A stretch of DNA of 64,000 nucleotides from Bacillota bacterium (GCA_013178415.1 JABLXA010000017.1:1-64000), one strand, 5' to 3'; counted from the stretch's first letter, positions 1-8,946 are shown. The notes: generated by a model not told the origin, from the letters alone. Numbers and translations: made by a program.

Positions 1-127
1 GCTTGCAGGTTTCAGGTCGGATATATATGTGGTCGTCCGACCGAGCCCGTACCAGCGTGAATGAAGAGATAGAAAATGATTCCGAAGAAAAATAAGTAAC
101 ATCAGGGGCAGGGGTGCGAAATGTAGG

Positions 128-1719
128 CTTCATTATTTCCAGAGGGCAGGGTTCCCGCGGAGCGTCACCCTTCTCATGTGGGTCTTCAATATTGCCCTTG
201 CCGGTGGGCTCAGGTTCGTTATACGTTACTACCGCGAGTTGTTGTCCAGGAAGGGCCTTTGGCCGGGGCGGGGCGGGGTTCTGGCCCGGGGAGCAAAAGG
301 CTTCCCCACCCTGATAATAGGCGCTGGTGAGGCCGGGAATATGGTGGCCCGGGAACTCCGATCCCACGGAGAGCTCCCTTACAAGCCTGTCGGGTTTATC
401 GATGATGACCCTGCCAAGGTGGGCTACAGAGTGGCGGGTCTTCCTGTATTGGGCGGTAGGAAGGACCTCCCTCAGATTGTAAGGCGTTATTCCATCAAAC
501 AGGTCATAATAGCTATGCCTTCAGCACCTGGCACGGTAGTCAGGGAGATCGTGGACTTATGTAAGGGGCTGGATATTAGTCTAAAAACCCTCCCGGGGGT
601 ATATGAGCTCATCGATGGCAGGGTGAGCGTGAGGTCTATACGGGATGTCCAGATAGAAGACCTCCTGCGCCGTGAACAGGTGAAGGTGGACCTTGAAAGC
701 ATCGCAGGGTATCTGGGAGGCAAACGGGTGCTCATAACAGGGGCAGGGGAGTCTATAGGCTCTGAGCTTTCGAGGCAGGTGGCCAGGTTCAAGCCGGCAG
801 AGCTTCTGCTCTTGGGTCATGGAGAGAATAGTATTACGAGATCGAAATGGAACTCCGGGCGAACCACCCTGATCTCGAGTTGGTCCCGATTATCGCCGAT
901 ATAAGGGACCAGGACAAGATAGACCGCGTCTTTGAGCGATTCAGGCCGGAGGTGGTGTTCCACGCGGCGGCTCATAAGCATGTGCCGCTCATGGAGGCGA
1001 ACCCCGACGAGGCCATTACCAATAACATCTTCGGCACCTAGAACGTGGCATCGGCCGCCGACAGATACGGGGCCGAGAGGTTTGTGCTTATCTCCACGGA
1101 CAAGGCTGTAAACCCTACAAGCGTTATGGGCTCGAGCAAGCGGGCAGCCGAGATCCTGATCCAGGCCCTCAACTGGAGGAGCAAGACCAAGTTCGTTGCC
1201 GTAAGGTTCGGGAATGTCCTGGGAAGCCGTGGGAGCGTGATACCCCTTTTCACGAAGCAGATAGCCCGGGGAGGGCCTGTGACCGTGACCCACCCGGAGA
1301 TGAGGCGATATTTTATGACCATCCCGGAGGCTGTCCAGCTTGTGATACAGGCTGCGGCCCTGGGTGAGGGCGGGGAGATCTTCGTCCTCGATATGGGAAA
1401 GCCTATCAGGATCCTGGATATGGCCCGGGACCTCATAAGACTTTCAGGGCTTGAACCGGGTAAGGATATAAAGATTGAGTTCACGGGTATACGCCCGGGG
1501 GAAAAGCTCTTCGAGGACCTCTTTACGAGCGATGAGAAGCTTCTTGTAACTAAGCACGAACGGATTTTTGTCGCCAGGGATTCATCTGCTTTCGACGGAG
1601 ACCTTGAGCAGTTCTTCCGGACCTGCCGGGAGATGGCAGCTGCAGGGGAAAAGGGCGGGAACGCCTTCGTAAACTGGATAAAGGGGCTTTCAAACTATAA
1701 CGCGAGGCAGGAGAATTAA
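128..1719 (+). pseudogene. CapD/WbpM-type nucleotide-sugar 4,6-dehydratase, broken
   Basis: Family role: membrane-anchored NDP-sugar dehydratase/epimerase of exopolysaccharide or capsule synthesis. The reading frame carries the end of the N-terminal membrane region (GFPRSVTLL near 150-175), a first Rossmann-like domain (LIIGAGEAGNMVARELR), then the SDR domain with [33 protein letters not shown] and RPGEKLFE. Three lesions are visible. One base is missing in the GHGENSI-YEIEMEL stretch near 833-836, shifting frame 2 to frame 1. An in-frame TAG lies at 1039-1041 where the family has a residue before NVA. The third glycine of the GxxGxxG motif reads E (TGAGESIG). The N-terminal transmembrane part is not recognisable upstream. 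Certainly related to CapD; very unlikely to make a working enzyme. Sequencing error could explain the frameshift but less easily all three changes. Confidence 0.85.
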
Positions 1720-2392
1720 AAGTAGCGGCTATATCCCAAGGGGGTCGATATGAATGGCGGATCCCGCAAAGGATTTTACTCACTCTATCGATCTTACCCA
1801 ATATTGCTCTACATTTCAGAACAGTAGCTCCGGTATGGACAGGTGGTGTGAGCCTCAGTAAGGTAGATCGCCTCCACGAGACGGCCATCATCAGCAGTCA
1901 GCGCTCATGGCTAGAGGTGTTTGTGCGTGGGGTTGGCGGTCAGGTGAGAGGACCCTACCGGGAATGAACGTAGCGAGCGGCTTCGATAAAGAGAGATACG
2001 GGAAGACCGAAGCAACAGATGAACGAGTCCGCCTGTACGAAGCCGGCCTGTGCGATGTCTCCCAGATTTTCGGGGCTACCGGCTGGCGGCGGCGCTTCCG
2101 ATTGGCTATTCAGGACCGTATGAGCCTTGACACTTCTGTTCCGTCGAGAATTCAGGCCGGGCGTTCCTATACTCCGGATTTCGCAAGGCAATCCAACGAA
2201 GTAAGCCTGGTAACGGTTTAGATGAGGTAGCTATTCACCTATTTGGTGAAGGCCATGAGAGAGCAAAAAGTGATAAATAGGACCCTGTTGCCCAGAGATG
2301 TGGACGTAATGAGCACTTCATTGCGATTTACGTTGTGAAATACATATGGCGACACGAATGCGGGATTGAAAGAAATGTAGAGGGGTGCGGGT
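1720..2392. other. Intergenic stretch without a recognisable gene
   Basis: About 670 bases between the broken CapD gene and the next plausible gene. A 104-codon open frame (1907-2221, plus strand) is arginine- and glycine-rich, lacks a ribosome binding site and resembles no family I know; I do not call it a gene. No tRNA, terminator or strong repeat was seen. Confidence 0.4.
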
Positions 2393-2845
2393 ATGGAAAA
2401 GTGGGGCCTAGATGAAGTGGTCGATGTATTGCGCGGACTTTATGATAGTGAAATCATCGTTGAGCTGTACTATATAGAGTGGACGGATCATGGGGAGGTG
2501 CTTGAGAAGATATTAATTACACGCACATTAATATGCCTTGACGAGGTTGCAATAGACTATAAACCAGGGGAAACTTCAACGGGTAATATTATCGAATTTC
2601 CTTACATCACATTGTTTGGCGAGATTATTGAGACCAGTAAAGGAACAACAACTACAGAGATAACTATCCCTATTGATGATGAGGACATGGTTGGAGTGGA
2701 TATCGACCAGGATGGAGAACTTGATATATCGACAGGCCCTTTTTGGGAGTTTCATATAATCCCTACGCGCGAACCTCTCAGGCATCGCATCAGCGATTTA
2801 ATCGATAAGGCCAACAAGCTACGGGAGCAAGGATTCGATGCTTAA
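2393..2845 (+). CDS. Hypothetical acidic protein, 150 aa
   Basis: No family recognised. The start ATG is preceded by a purine-rich GAGGGG ribosome binding site eight bases upstream. The product is acidic and rich in beta-prone stretches (IIVELYYIEW, TLICLDEV, TEITIPIDDEDMVGVDID) and ends in a short amphipathic helix (HRISDLIDKANKLREQ). There is no signal peptide or membrane segment, so it is probably a small cytosolic protein. It stands alone between pseudogenes, in a neighbourhood dominated by toxin-antitoxin modules, so an immunity or antitoxin-like job is conceivable but not shown by the sequence. Confidence 0.55.
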   Translation: MEKWGLDEVVDVLRGLYDSEIIVELYYIEWTDHGEVLEKILITRTLICLDEVAIDYKPGETSTGNIIEFPYITLFGEIIETSKGTTTTEITIPIDDEDMVGVDIDQDGELDISTGPFWEFHIIPTREPLRHRISDLIDKANKLREQGFDA

Positions 2846-3039
2846 TAGGACATCGTCAAGCTGATCAGGACGAAATGGCAAGAAAGTAGGATCTTACAGC
2901 CTGCTAGCGAAGGATCTTTCTAATCTCCTAAAGGATAAGGATTCACTTGTTGGAGGTTTGAGGGGAACGTTGTCCCTTTGTAAAGGTTGAACTGATCCAT
3001 GTGGGATGAATGATGCCGTGAAAACAGCAAATTAGCTCT

Positions 3040-3251
3040 AACCGACCTTCCCTGGCAGAAGCATGAACATTCTCATCCCATACACTCTCGTGGGTCTGAA
3101 TATGAACGTGTCCGCGCCCTCCGCGCTGCTTCGACAACTTGGTGAGTACCTTTCTTGCTATAGAATCTCGACTTCTCATGGGCTGGTGTTCAACCGTATC
3201 AGGAGGACGGACAAGGCCTTGGGAGCCTTTTTGAAGGCGAAGGGGGTCTGA
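3040..3251 (+). pseudogene. Bacteriohemerythrin C-terminal relic
   Basis: The end reads RTDKALGAFLKAKGV, nearly identical to the C-terminus of the intact hemerythrin at 17024-17467 (KTDKALGAFLKAKGI). Upstream, shifted fragments match LLAIESQRLLVDWW (as FLAIESRLLMGW) and the HKGEHTSYIE helix (as KHEHSHP). One base is missing in the WW codons near 3186, and the iron-ligand histidine of NHI has become R. Only the second half of the four-helix bundle can be traced. A decayed duplicate. Confidence 0.75.
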
Positions 3252-3343
3252 TTAGCAGGTCGCCGCAAATCCCGTCATATCCGGATCTACGTGAGTGCAT
3301 TCTCGAGACTGTCAACTGGGTCGAGCATGGTTGTGAGCGGATC

Positions 3344-3430
3344 GAGTTGGACGTATGGTATGTCGAACATTGGTCGCTATGGCCGGATTTCTATATTTTT
3401 AGGAAGAAATCGGCCTTTACTTGGAGATGA
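3344..3430 (+). pseudogene. Polyprenyl-phosphate sugar transferase, C-terminal scrap
   Basis: Twenty-eight codons ending in a stop read ELDVWYVEHWSLWPDF followed by YIFRKKSAF. This matches the very conserved C-terminal signature of bacterial sugar transferases that start exopolysaccharide synthesis (ERIELDVYYVENWSLWLD, then ILxKT). The rest of the gene is missing. Together with the broken CapD gene at the left edge it shows that an exopolysaccharide cluster once extended here. Confidence 0.7.
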
Positions 3431-3524
3431 CATCCAGGGAAGGCCTGGCTGATCTTAATCTTATCTTTTGATAACCTATTGCATATCACATTAACTTATA
3501 ATATCTTATAAGGGGGCGGCGTGA

Positions 3525-3842
3525 GTGGGCCTCCGGGATGCCTATCTTCGTAGCGCTGCAAAAAGACGAATCTATACTATCAGCAGTCATGCCTTCCAAA
3601 GAATGGGCGAAAGGGCTATAACTGAAGAAGATATAGAAAAATGCGGCCTGGAGGGACAGGTCCTTGAGGAGCAAGATCATGAAGGGGATGTCAAGCTTCT
3701 TGTGCAGGGAATTGATAGTGAAGGCGAGTTCTTCTATATGGTGGTTGCCTTAGCTTATCCGCGCCCAGTTATAGTCACTGTCTGTCGTTTCCGAGAGGAA
3801 GCATGGGAGGACTTGGGCTCCACCAAAAAGAGAAAACGCTAG
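3525..3842 (+). CDS. DUF4258 protein, probable toxin of a three-gene TA-like unit
   Basis: The 105-residue protein has the DUF4258 pattern: HAFQRMGERAITEEDIE near residue 25, then LEEQ..GDVKLLVQG and a C-terminal hydrophobic strand YMVVALAYPRPVIVTVCRF. DUF4258 proteins are small, resemble the MqsR/RelE-like fold and typically sit upstream of a YgiT-type zinc-finger antitoxin, as here. The GTG start has AGGGGG eight bases upstream. The next gene begins 31 bases downstream, so the two are probably co-transcribed. Assignment to the family is strong; toxicity is inferred from the arrangement. Confidence 0.75.
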   Translation: MGLRDAYLRSAAKRRIYTISSHAFQRMGERAITEEDIEKCGLEGQVLEEQDHEGDVKLLVQGIDSEGEFFYMVVALAYPRPVIVTVCRFREEAWEDLGSTKKRKR

Positions 3843-3873
3843 GCCATATTGAGATTGAGATGGGGGCGAGCCT

Positions 3874-4356
3874 ATGAAATGCTATGTGTGCGGCGGGGAA
3901 ATGAGGCGGACAAAGAAAGATGTGGAGGCAAACTGGAAGGGGCGACAGGTAGTCTTTCGTGGTATGGAGCCCTGGGTGTGTCAATCATGCGGTGAGGAGG
4001 TATATGAGCCAGATGATGTCCGGCTTATGCAGAGCCTTATCCGCGGCACTATGTCCCTCGAAGATTATCCTCAGATTATGAATGTTGAGGAGGTAGCCGA
4101 CCTTCTGCGAGTAAGTAGTCAAACCGTTTATAATCTGGCTCGCGCTGGGAAGCTGCCAGCAGTTAAGGTAGGGCGTGAGTGGAGATTCGACCGCGAAAAG
4201 GTCCTGGAGGCGCTTAGCCGTAATACCTCTAAGGAGGATGCACCAACCGGAGAAAAAACGGTAGGGCTAGCCGCCCGGGGTGGTAGCCCCAAGGGCATTT
4301 CAGAAAGGGACCAGGAGATAATCAGAAAACATCTAGCAGAAATGAGTCTGGGTTAA
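3874..4356 (+). CDS. YgiT-type zinc-finger (MqsA-like) antitoxin fused to an excisionase-type HTH
   Basis: Two domains are visible. Residues 1-45 carry two Cys pairs, CYVCGG and WVCQSCGE, the zinc-ribbon of MqsA N-terminal domains that normally binds the partner toxin. Residues about 69-120 are a MerR/excisionase helix-turn-helix (NVEEVADLLRVSSQTVYNLARAGKLPAVKVGREWRF), presumably binding the operon promoter. This differs from classical MqsA, whose DNA-binding half is an Xre-type HTH. The C-terminal tail (RDQEIIRKHLAEMSLG) is charged. ATG with GGGGGCG six bases upstream. It sits between the DUF4258 gene and an ImmA/IrrE-type protease and probably represses all three. Confidence 0.8.
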   Translation: MKCYVCGGEMRRTKKDVEANWKGRQVVFRGMEPWVCQSCGEEVYEPDDVRLMQSLIRGTMSLEDYPQIMNVEEVADLLRVSSQTVYNLARAGKLPAVKVGREWRFDREKVLEALSRNTSKEDAPTGEKTVGLAARGGSPKGISERDQEIIRKHLAEMSLG

Positions 4357-4368
4357 GGGGGTGGACAA

Positions 4369-5139
4369 GTGGCTCTATCTCCTTCCCAATATGCCAGGAA
4401 TCTCCGGTTCGAGCTTAAACTGTCTGGCCCTGTTGATGTTATGGCCGTGGCGAAAAGGCTTGACATCATGGTATTTGAAGAAGATCTCAGCGGTTTTGAG
4501 GGTTGCCTACTTCGGGCCAACGGGAACGTCCGAATTCTGGTGAGTTCCTCAGTTTCCTATCAAACCCGCAAGCATTTCACTATAGCTCACGAGTTCGGCC
4601 ATTTCTATATGCCCCATCACCAGAGGGACATATTCTCATGTAAAGCCGAGGATATTGCCTCTTACCAAGGTAATGCGGAACAAGAGAACGAGGCTAATGA
4701 GTTCGCTGCCGAATTCCTTTTGCCGGCGAATGAAATCGAAGGGCACCTGAGATCGAGCCCAGATATGGCCATAATCCGCGAACTCAGTGAAAAATATGGT
4801 ACTTCCCTGACGGCAACAGCGATACAGGTTGTGAAGACTACCTCTGAGCCTGTAACAGTGGTTCTTTCGGAATTAGGCGAGGTAAGATGGTTTGTGCGCT
4901 CTAAGAGCTTCCCGTTTCACATCAGGAGGGGCCGGCTTCACGAATGGACCTATGCATCCGATTATTTTAGCGGTAAAGAGCTCCCTGAAGCAGCACAAGA
5001 TGTATTGGCGATCGCCTGGTGTGATGGTGTTCCACGAGATAGACTGATCATTGAGGAATCAGTTGCCTTTGGTCATCTGGGAATGGTAATGAGCATACTT
5101 CGAATTCCTGTAGATGAAACCATACTCGAAGAGGAATAG
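4369..5139 (+). CDS. ImmA/IrrE-family metallo-endopeptidase
   Basis: A 256-aa protein with the zinc-protease motif HEFGH (HFTIAHEFGHFYM, around residue 74) and the downstream glutamate region EQENEANEFAAEFLLPANE typical of the ImmA/IrrE (DUF955) fold. Family members cleave HTH repressors (ImmA with ImmR; IrrE with DdrO). The GTG start at 4369 lies just after AAGGGGGTGG; the preceding gene stops 12 bases earlier, so translation is probably coupled. The likely substrate here is the adjacent zinc-finger/HTH regulator, which would make the unit inducible by proteolysis of its antitoxin. That last step is inference. Confidence 0.85.
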   Translation: MALSPSQYARNLRFELKLSGPVDVMAVAKRLDIMVFEEDLSGFEGCLLRANGNVRILVSSSVSYQTRKHFTIAHEFGHFYMPHHQRDIFSCKAEDIASYQGNAEQENEANEFAAEFLLPANEIEGHLRSSPDMAIIRELSEKYGTSLTATAIQVVKTTSEPVTVVLSELGEVRWFVRSKSFPFHIRRGRLHEWTYASDYFSGKELPEAAQDVLAIAWCDGVPRDRLIIEESVAFGHLGMVMSILRIPVDETILEEE

Positions 5140-5510
5140 TTAAAGCTTCGGGAGTGCGATTTGCACATGTCAAAAGGCTATTTTCTTCCCTCCCGCCCGC
5201 AAACCCGCCGCCCGGTCCCCCTACGAGGGTACTCGCTGACAACAGAAGTTTCCACCGGTCGCCGAGAAGCATGCATGCCCCTGCGTTCAGGACGGCGCTG
5301 CGATCAATGAGGTTTGCGAGTACCGAGCCTAAGACGGATGTGAATTCGTCGTGCTGATATGTTAGCTGGTGAATGCATAGTGGCGAGCCAGGTAAGTGCG
5401 GTCGCCTGCGAGCCACGATACGTAATTGTAGGAATCTTCAACGACCGGTAGATGATCTATCGTAATGGGGATGAAAGGGAAGCGATACACTCCCTAAGCA
5501 GCCATAGATC
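5140..5510. other. Noncoding stretch, no feature seen
   Basis: Between the protease gene and the collapsed repeat copy there is no open frame with a ribosome binding site, no RNA gene and no match to other parts of the window that I could see. Confidence 0.35.
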
Positions 5511-5796
5511 CTATACCATATAGAGTATGGTGCCCTGCGGAAATGTCTTTTCAATCTGGGCGTGAAAGAACTCCTGGAGTTCTGCTGTGTCCAGGACGCA
5601 AGAGAGAAGTCGCTTTCTATATCTGGTAGAGGCGGCTATCCCGGACTTCACCAGCGCCGGCCCGTCCGCGACGCTCAACTATATGGGTTAGAACTCGACT
5701 TTGCTGTGATTCCAGACCAGTGGTTTAGAAAACTGGCTCCCAGTCCGAGTACCATGCGAGAGCTGTAAACGGTGCCGGCTGCTGCCACCACGGGCG
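5511..5796. repeat. Collapsed copy of the splB-to-ANT(6) segment (9.85-11.94 kb)
   Basis: Five short blocks match, in the same order, pieces of the region 9852-11935: 5511-5585 matches 9852-9926 (3' end of splB, about four differences in 75 bases); 5587-5626 matches the splB upstream region near 10887; 5627-5684 matches near 11096; 5686-5749 matches the ANT(6) codons for VDFAVIPDQRFRKLASSPE; 5751-5796 matches the ANT(6) codons for HARAVNGAG. The intervening roughly 1.8 kb is deleted in pieces. No intact gene remains. Confidence 0.8.
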
Positions 5797-5814
5797 AGGT
5801 GCTACCGGCAGGAC

Positions 5815-5842
5815 TTGACAATATTCTATCTTTCGCTATGAT
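5815..5842 (+). promoter_or_regulatory. Sigma-A-type promoter for the AAA ATPase
   Basis: TTGACA at 5815-5820, a 16-base spacer and TATGAT at 5837-5842. An imperfect inverted repeat (TGATAA ... TTATCA) overlaps and follows the -10 box, which could be an operator. The ATPase start lies about 120 bases downstream. Confidence 0.6.
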
Positions 5843-5965
5843 AATTGTATACATTTTTATCATCATAATGTGGATACTGTTCATGAGAGTGCAGATTCTA
5901 GCGCTGGGGCCGCGCGTTCCCAGGACTTGATTGATCCCGGTGGTGTGTTCGGGAGGTGTATCTCA

Positions 5966-7390
5966 ATGGACCTCTGGAAGAATAATCTCGATGTTTTCCG
6001 CGAGCAGAACCCATGGTGGGTGTCGGGAGCGGTTCCTGTTGACCTGGTCGGGTCCGTCCGCAGGTTGTACTATGACCATATCGCAGAGCACCTCGCCACC
6101 CAGCGGGAAGTCCTCCTTCTCGAGGGTCCCCGCCGTGTCGGTAAAACCACCCTCATCTACCAGGCAATCGCCCATCTTCTGGCGTCCGCAACACCGCCCA
6201 GCCGCATCCTGTATGTGTCCGTAGACGACCCATATCTCAACAGGGGGACTCTTTTCAAGGACATACAAGACTACTTCGAGCACTTCGCGGCGAAGCGGGA
6301 CCTCCGTGGCGCTGAGGGAACATTCTACGTGTTCCTTGACGAGGTGACAGCCCTGGATGACTGGGAGCTTTATGTAAAGCGCTACTATGACCTGAAGTAT
6401 CCACTCCGGTTCGTGTGCACGAGCTCGGCTGCGGCGTTCTTGAAAAAGCGCTCACGCGAGAGTCTGGCCGGACGGATATCCGCGGTCCAGGTCTATCCAT
6501 TCTGCCTGTCTGAGGCCGCCAGTCTGAGGGGAATGGGGTCGAAGCTTGCTGAGGCACATGCATTGATTCGCGAGACCTGGGCGTCGTTTTACAAGCACCT
6601 TGATGTAACGCGACTCCATGCCGGACTGCAAGAGGTGGAGAAGGAGTTTGGGACGCTCCTTTTGGATGAGCTGCCGCTGAGGCTCTACCTCCTTGAGGGT
6701 GGCTTTCCCGAGTATATACTTGCCAAGTCGCCACGCTACAAGGACCATTACTTCCTGGAGAGTGTTGTGGACAGGACGCTCTTTCATGATATCGGGCCGG
6801 TTTTTGGCGCGACGGACTTGCACCTCCTGCAAAGGCTGTTTTTATATGCCAACAACCAGAGCGGCGCCCTCCTGAACGTTTCAGAGGCATCCAGGAACCT
6901 GGGAGCACCGTATTCGACAGTAGCCGGCTACCTTCGCTCCTTAAGCTCGGCTGGGCTGCTGTATCTTCTGTCGAAATTCGCAACCTCTGTGGAGGCTGAA
7001 GCGCGGTCCATCGAGCGCGTATACGCCATTGACCCGGGGCTTTACCTTTCACTCGCGCGCGTCGAGCCGACCGATCTGGACCAGACGGGTGGGTGGGGAC
7101 GCCTCGCAGAGATCTGCGTGTTTGGCGAATTCAAGCGTCATGATCTGCGAGACATTCGTTATTGGAGGGACCGGGAGCGCGAGGTTGACTTCGTCGTGGA
7201 TTGCGCTGGCGCCCTGCTGGCTATTGACGTGAAGTTCAGGGACGATCCCCTCGACCCACGCGGACTTCGCGGTCTCGAACAATTTACCCGCAGGTTCTCG
7301 CCGGCAGTCCGTATCATTGTGAGCAAGGATACGCACCGTCTTTGCGATGACCGGACGCTCGTGGTGCCGCTGCGACTTTTCCTGGGCTAG
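5966..7390 (+). CDS. AAA_14 ATPase with C-terminal DUF4143 domain
   Basis: A 474-aa cytosolic ATPase. Walker A is GPRRVGKTTL (about residue 54), Walker B is FYVFLDEV followed by TALDDWE, and a sensor-like CTSSAAAF follows. The C-terminal DUF4143 part contains EVDFVVDCAGALLAIDVKF, resembling a degenerate PD-(D/E)XK core, and a winged-helix-like stretch (NVSEASRNLGAPYSTVAGYL) lies before it. The family is widespread and variable in archaea and bacteria; its function is not settled (defence, selfish element or nucleic-acid-linked roles are proposed). The frame is open further upstream to 5870, but GGGAGGTG six bases before the ATG at 5966 decides the start. A TTGACA promoter lies upstream. It appears intact, unlike many neighbours. 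Confidence 0.85.
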   Translation: MDLWKNNLDVFREQNPWWVSGAVPVDLVGSVRRLYYDHIAEHLATQREVLLLEGPRRVGKTTLIYQAIAHLLASATPPSRILYVSVDDPYLNRGTLFKDIQDYFEHFAAKRDLRGAEGTFYVFLDEVTALDDWELYVKRYYDLKYPLRFVCTSSAAAFLKKRSRESLAGRISAVQVYPFCLSEAASLRGMGSKLAEAHALIRETWASFYKHLDVTRLHAGLQEVEKEFGTLLLDELPLRLYLLEGGFPEYILAKSPRYKDHYFLESVVDRTLFHDIGPVFGATDLHLLQRLFLYANNQSGALLNVSEASRNLGAPYSTVAGYLRSLSSAGLLYLLSKFATSVEAEARSIERVYAIDPGLYLSLARVEPTDLDQTGGWGRLAEICVFGEFKRHDLRDIRYWRDREREVDFVVDCAGALLAIDVKFRDDPLDPRGLRGLEQFTRRFSPAVRIIVSKDTHRLCDDRTLVVPLRLFLG

Positions 7391-7599
7391 GAGATTGATC
7401 GAGAACTCCCTATGGATTTCGATTGCCTCGGTCAGACTCAGAAATCCGAGATATGGATGCAGATATTGTAAGTAATTCGGCATCCTTAAGGATGGGGGCA
7501 GTAGTTTAGCGGCCCCGAGTGAGATAGCATATGGTCGCCAGGGACAGTCACGCATCCACAGGTATGCGGACAATAGCATATTCCCGGCTCGCTGAAGAT

Positions 7600-7906
7600 A
7601 TTGATAGCTATCAGCATTGTCAACGGCGGATAGTGTTGGCCATCGGCATTGTTCGCTGAAGATGATGCTGGCCACCAGCACTGTCTATGGCGGATAGTGC
7701 CGGCTATTAGCATTATTCTCCGATGACATTGCTGTCCACCAGCATTGTTTCGGGCAGATAGTGCTGTCCACCAGCACAGTCCTCTCGAGACAATGCTAAC
7801 CATCGGCATCATCTTTAACGGACAGTGCTAACTGTCAGCATCGTCTTCGGCGAACAGTGCTAATCGGCAGCATTATTTCCGATAAACAGTTCTAACCATC
7901 AGCACC
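7600..7906. repeat. Hairpin array A: ten 32-bp tandem units
   Basis: Units start at 7600, 7632, 7664, 7696, 7728, 7760, 7792, 7824, 7856 and 7888, an exact 32-base pitch with no indels. Each has an 8-base arm resembling AGTGCTGG, a 3-base loop (often CCA) and an arm resembling CCAGCATT, then a 13-base linker. Arm sequences diverge, yet several keep pairing: AGTGTTGG/TCGGCATT pairs throughout using G-U. The period is not a multiple of three, so it is not a coding repeat. The array runs into the 5'-truncated Rpn gene. Confidence 0.85.
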
Positions 7907-7919
7907 GTTAATCTGTCAC

Positions 7920-8639
7920 ATGGAGTTTCAAAGCTCGGATGATCCAAGGATACTGTCAAGAATGCTGAGGTATGCGATAGAGATCCGTGATGCCCAGGGG
8001 GATTTCCCATATCAGGTTCTCCTTTACCTGGGTGATCGTCCAACCAATATGGAAAGCTGTATTATGTGCAAACGGGGAGATTTTGGAGGGATCGATTACT
8101 CACATAGACTGGTGGATATTGGTTTACTCACACGGGAATCACTCAAGTCAGCGGGGGTACCTGAATTATATGGGCTCTTGCCTCTTGCAGAAAGATCGAC
8201 TCGGATGAAGGAGTCAGAGGGTTTTCTGAAGGATTGTGTAAATGATATTGTTAGCAGCCCTATAAGTGTTGAGGCAAAACAACAGATTCTTGTTCGAGCA
8301 GAGATTTTGGCAGGGTTAACGTTTGATGGGGAGACCATTGAGAGGATTTTCAGGGAGGTGGAGACTATGTTCGACATCGAGCGGTCGGCTGGGTACCAGC
8401 GGATTCTCAAAAAAGGCATCGAGCAGGGCAAGATAGAGGGCAAAATAGAAGGCAAGATAGAAGGCAAGAAGGAGTTGGCGATAGATGTAGCGATGAAACT
8501 GCTCAGGAGGAAATTCAAGCGGATTCCTTCTGGATATCTTGAGAGGATTAAATCTCAGGAATTATCCACTCTTGAGAGGATCACGGAAAACATATTCGAC
8601 ATCGAAAAGCCGGAAGACCTCGATCGGTATCTTTCGTAG
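7920..8639 (+). pseudogene. Rpn-family PD-(D/E)XK nuclease/transposase-like gene, 5'-truncated
   Basis: 239 codons aligning with residue 68 onward of the intact paralogue at 13626-14546 (HMEFQ, SRMLRYAIEI, FPYQVLLYLG, LTRESLKSAGVPE, MFDIERSAGYQ, EDLDRYLS). The first 67 residues, including the catalytic aspartate of the PD-(D/E)XK core, are missing; the codons for HMEFQ follow directly on hairpin array A. There is no ribosome binding site. Near the C-terminus a short tandem repeat (KIEGKIEGKIEG) forms the charged helix typical of these proteins. A terminator follows. Rpn proteins promote RecA-independent DNA transfer in vivo; this copy should be catalytically dead. Confidence 0.85.
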
Positions 8640-8680
8640 AGCTTATCCGAATTCTATAACCTTGGTGAGGGTAGGAGAGT

Positions 8681-8707
8681 GCCCTGGGGTGCTCCAGGGC
8701 GTTTTTT
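8681..8707 (+). terminator. Rho-independent terminator after the Rpn relic
   Basis: Perfect stem GCCCTGG / CCAGGGC with a six-base loop, followed by a run of six T residues (8702-8707). Confidence 0.8.
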
Positions 8708-8763
8708 AGGAATCTGGACTCACAGATACCCAAGACCGCAGCGCCGGGGCCGCAGGCGAGCTA

Positions 8764-8901
8764 CCTTGTACAGCTTGCCTGGTCTAGGCTTCCAGCGAGA
8801 GGCTCACCGAATCCGCATCCTTCGTGCCATGTGACCGGGCCCCCGATAAGAAAGCAAACCTCAAATCAAGGGGAAGACTGCCACACTGTCTTGACACGTA
8901 C
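8764..8901. repeat. Dispersed repeat R1, copy 1
   Basis: 138 bases that recur at 16115-16253 with about ten differences. No open frame is conserved between the copies. The shared end contains TTGACA, but a -10 box does not follow in either copy. Both copies sit near toxin-antitoxin genes. Confidence 0.8.
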
Positions 8902-8937
8902 GTTGTGCGGAACTTGGCTGGAGTGCCTTGGAATATG

Positions 8938-8946
8938 TGGTATAAT
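8938..8946 (+). promoter_or_regulatory. Possible extended -10 promoter before the TumE locus
   Basis: TGG followed by TATAAT at 8941-8946 forms an extended -10 element. No good -35 hexamer lies 16-18 bases upstream. It would start a transcript crossing the IS605-like end and the TumE pair. Confidence 0.35.

Noticed and set aside
1907-2221. Small protein gene
   Set aside because: No ribosome binding site, no recognisable family, skewed composition, overlapping open frame on the other strand.
6255-7052. 265-codon open frame on the minus strand
   Set aside because: Lies antisense inside the AAA_14 ATPase gene, is arginine/serine/proline-rich and has no family features; a shadow.
8890-8901. TTGACA in repeat R1 as a promoter
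   Set aside because: No -10 hexamer at 16-18 bases in either R1 copy.
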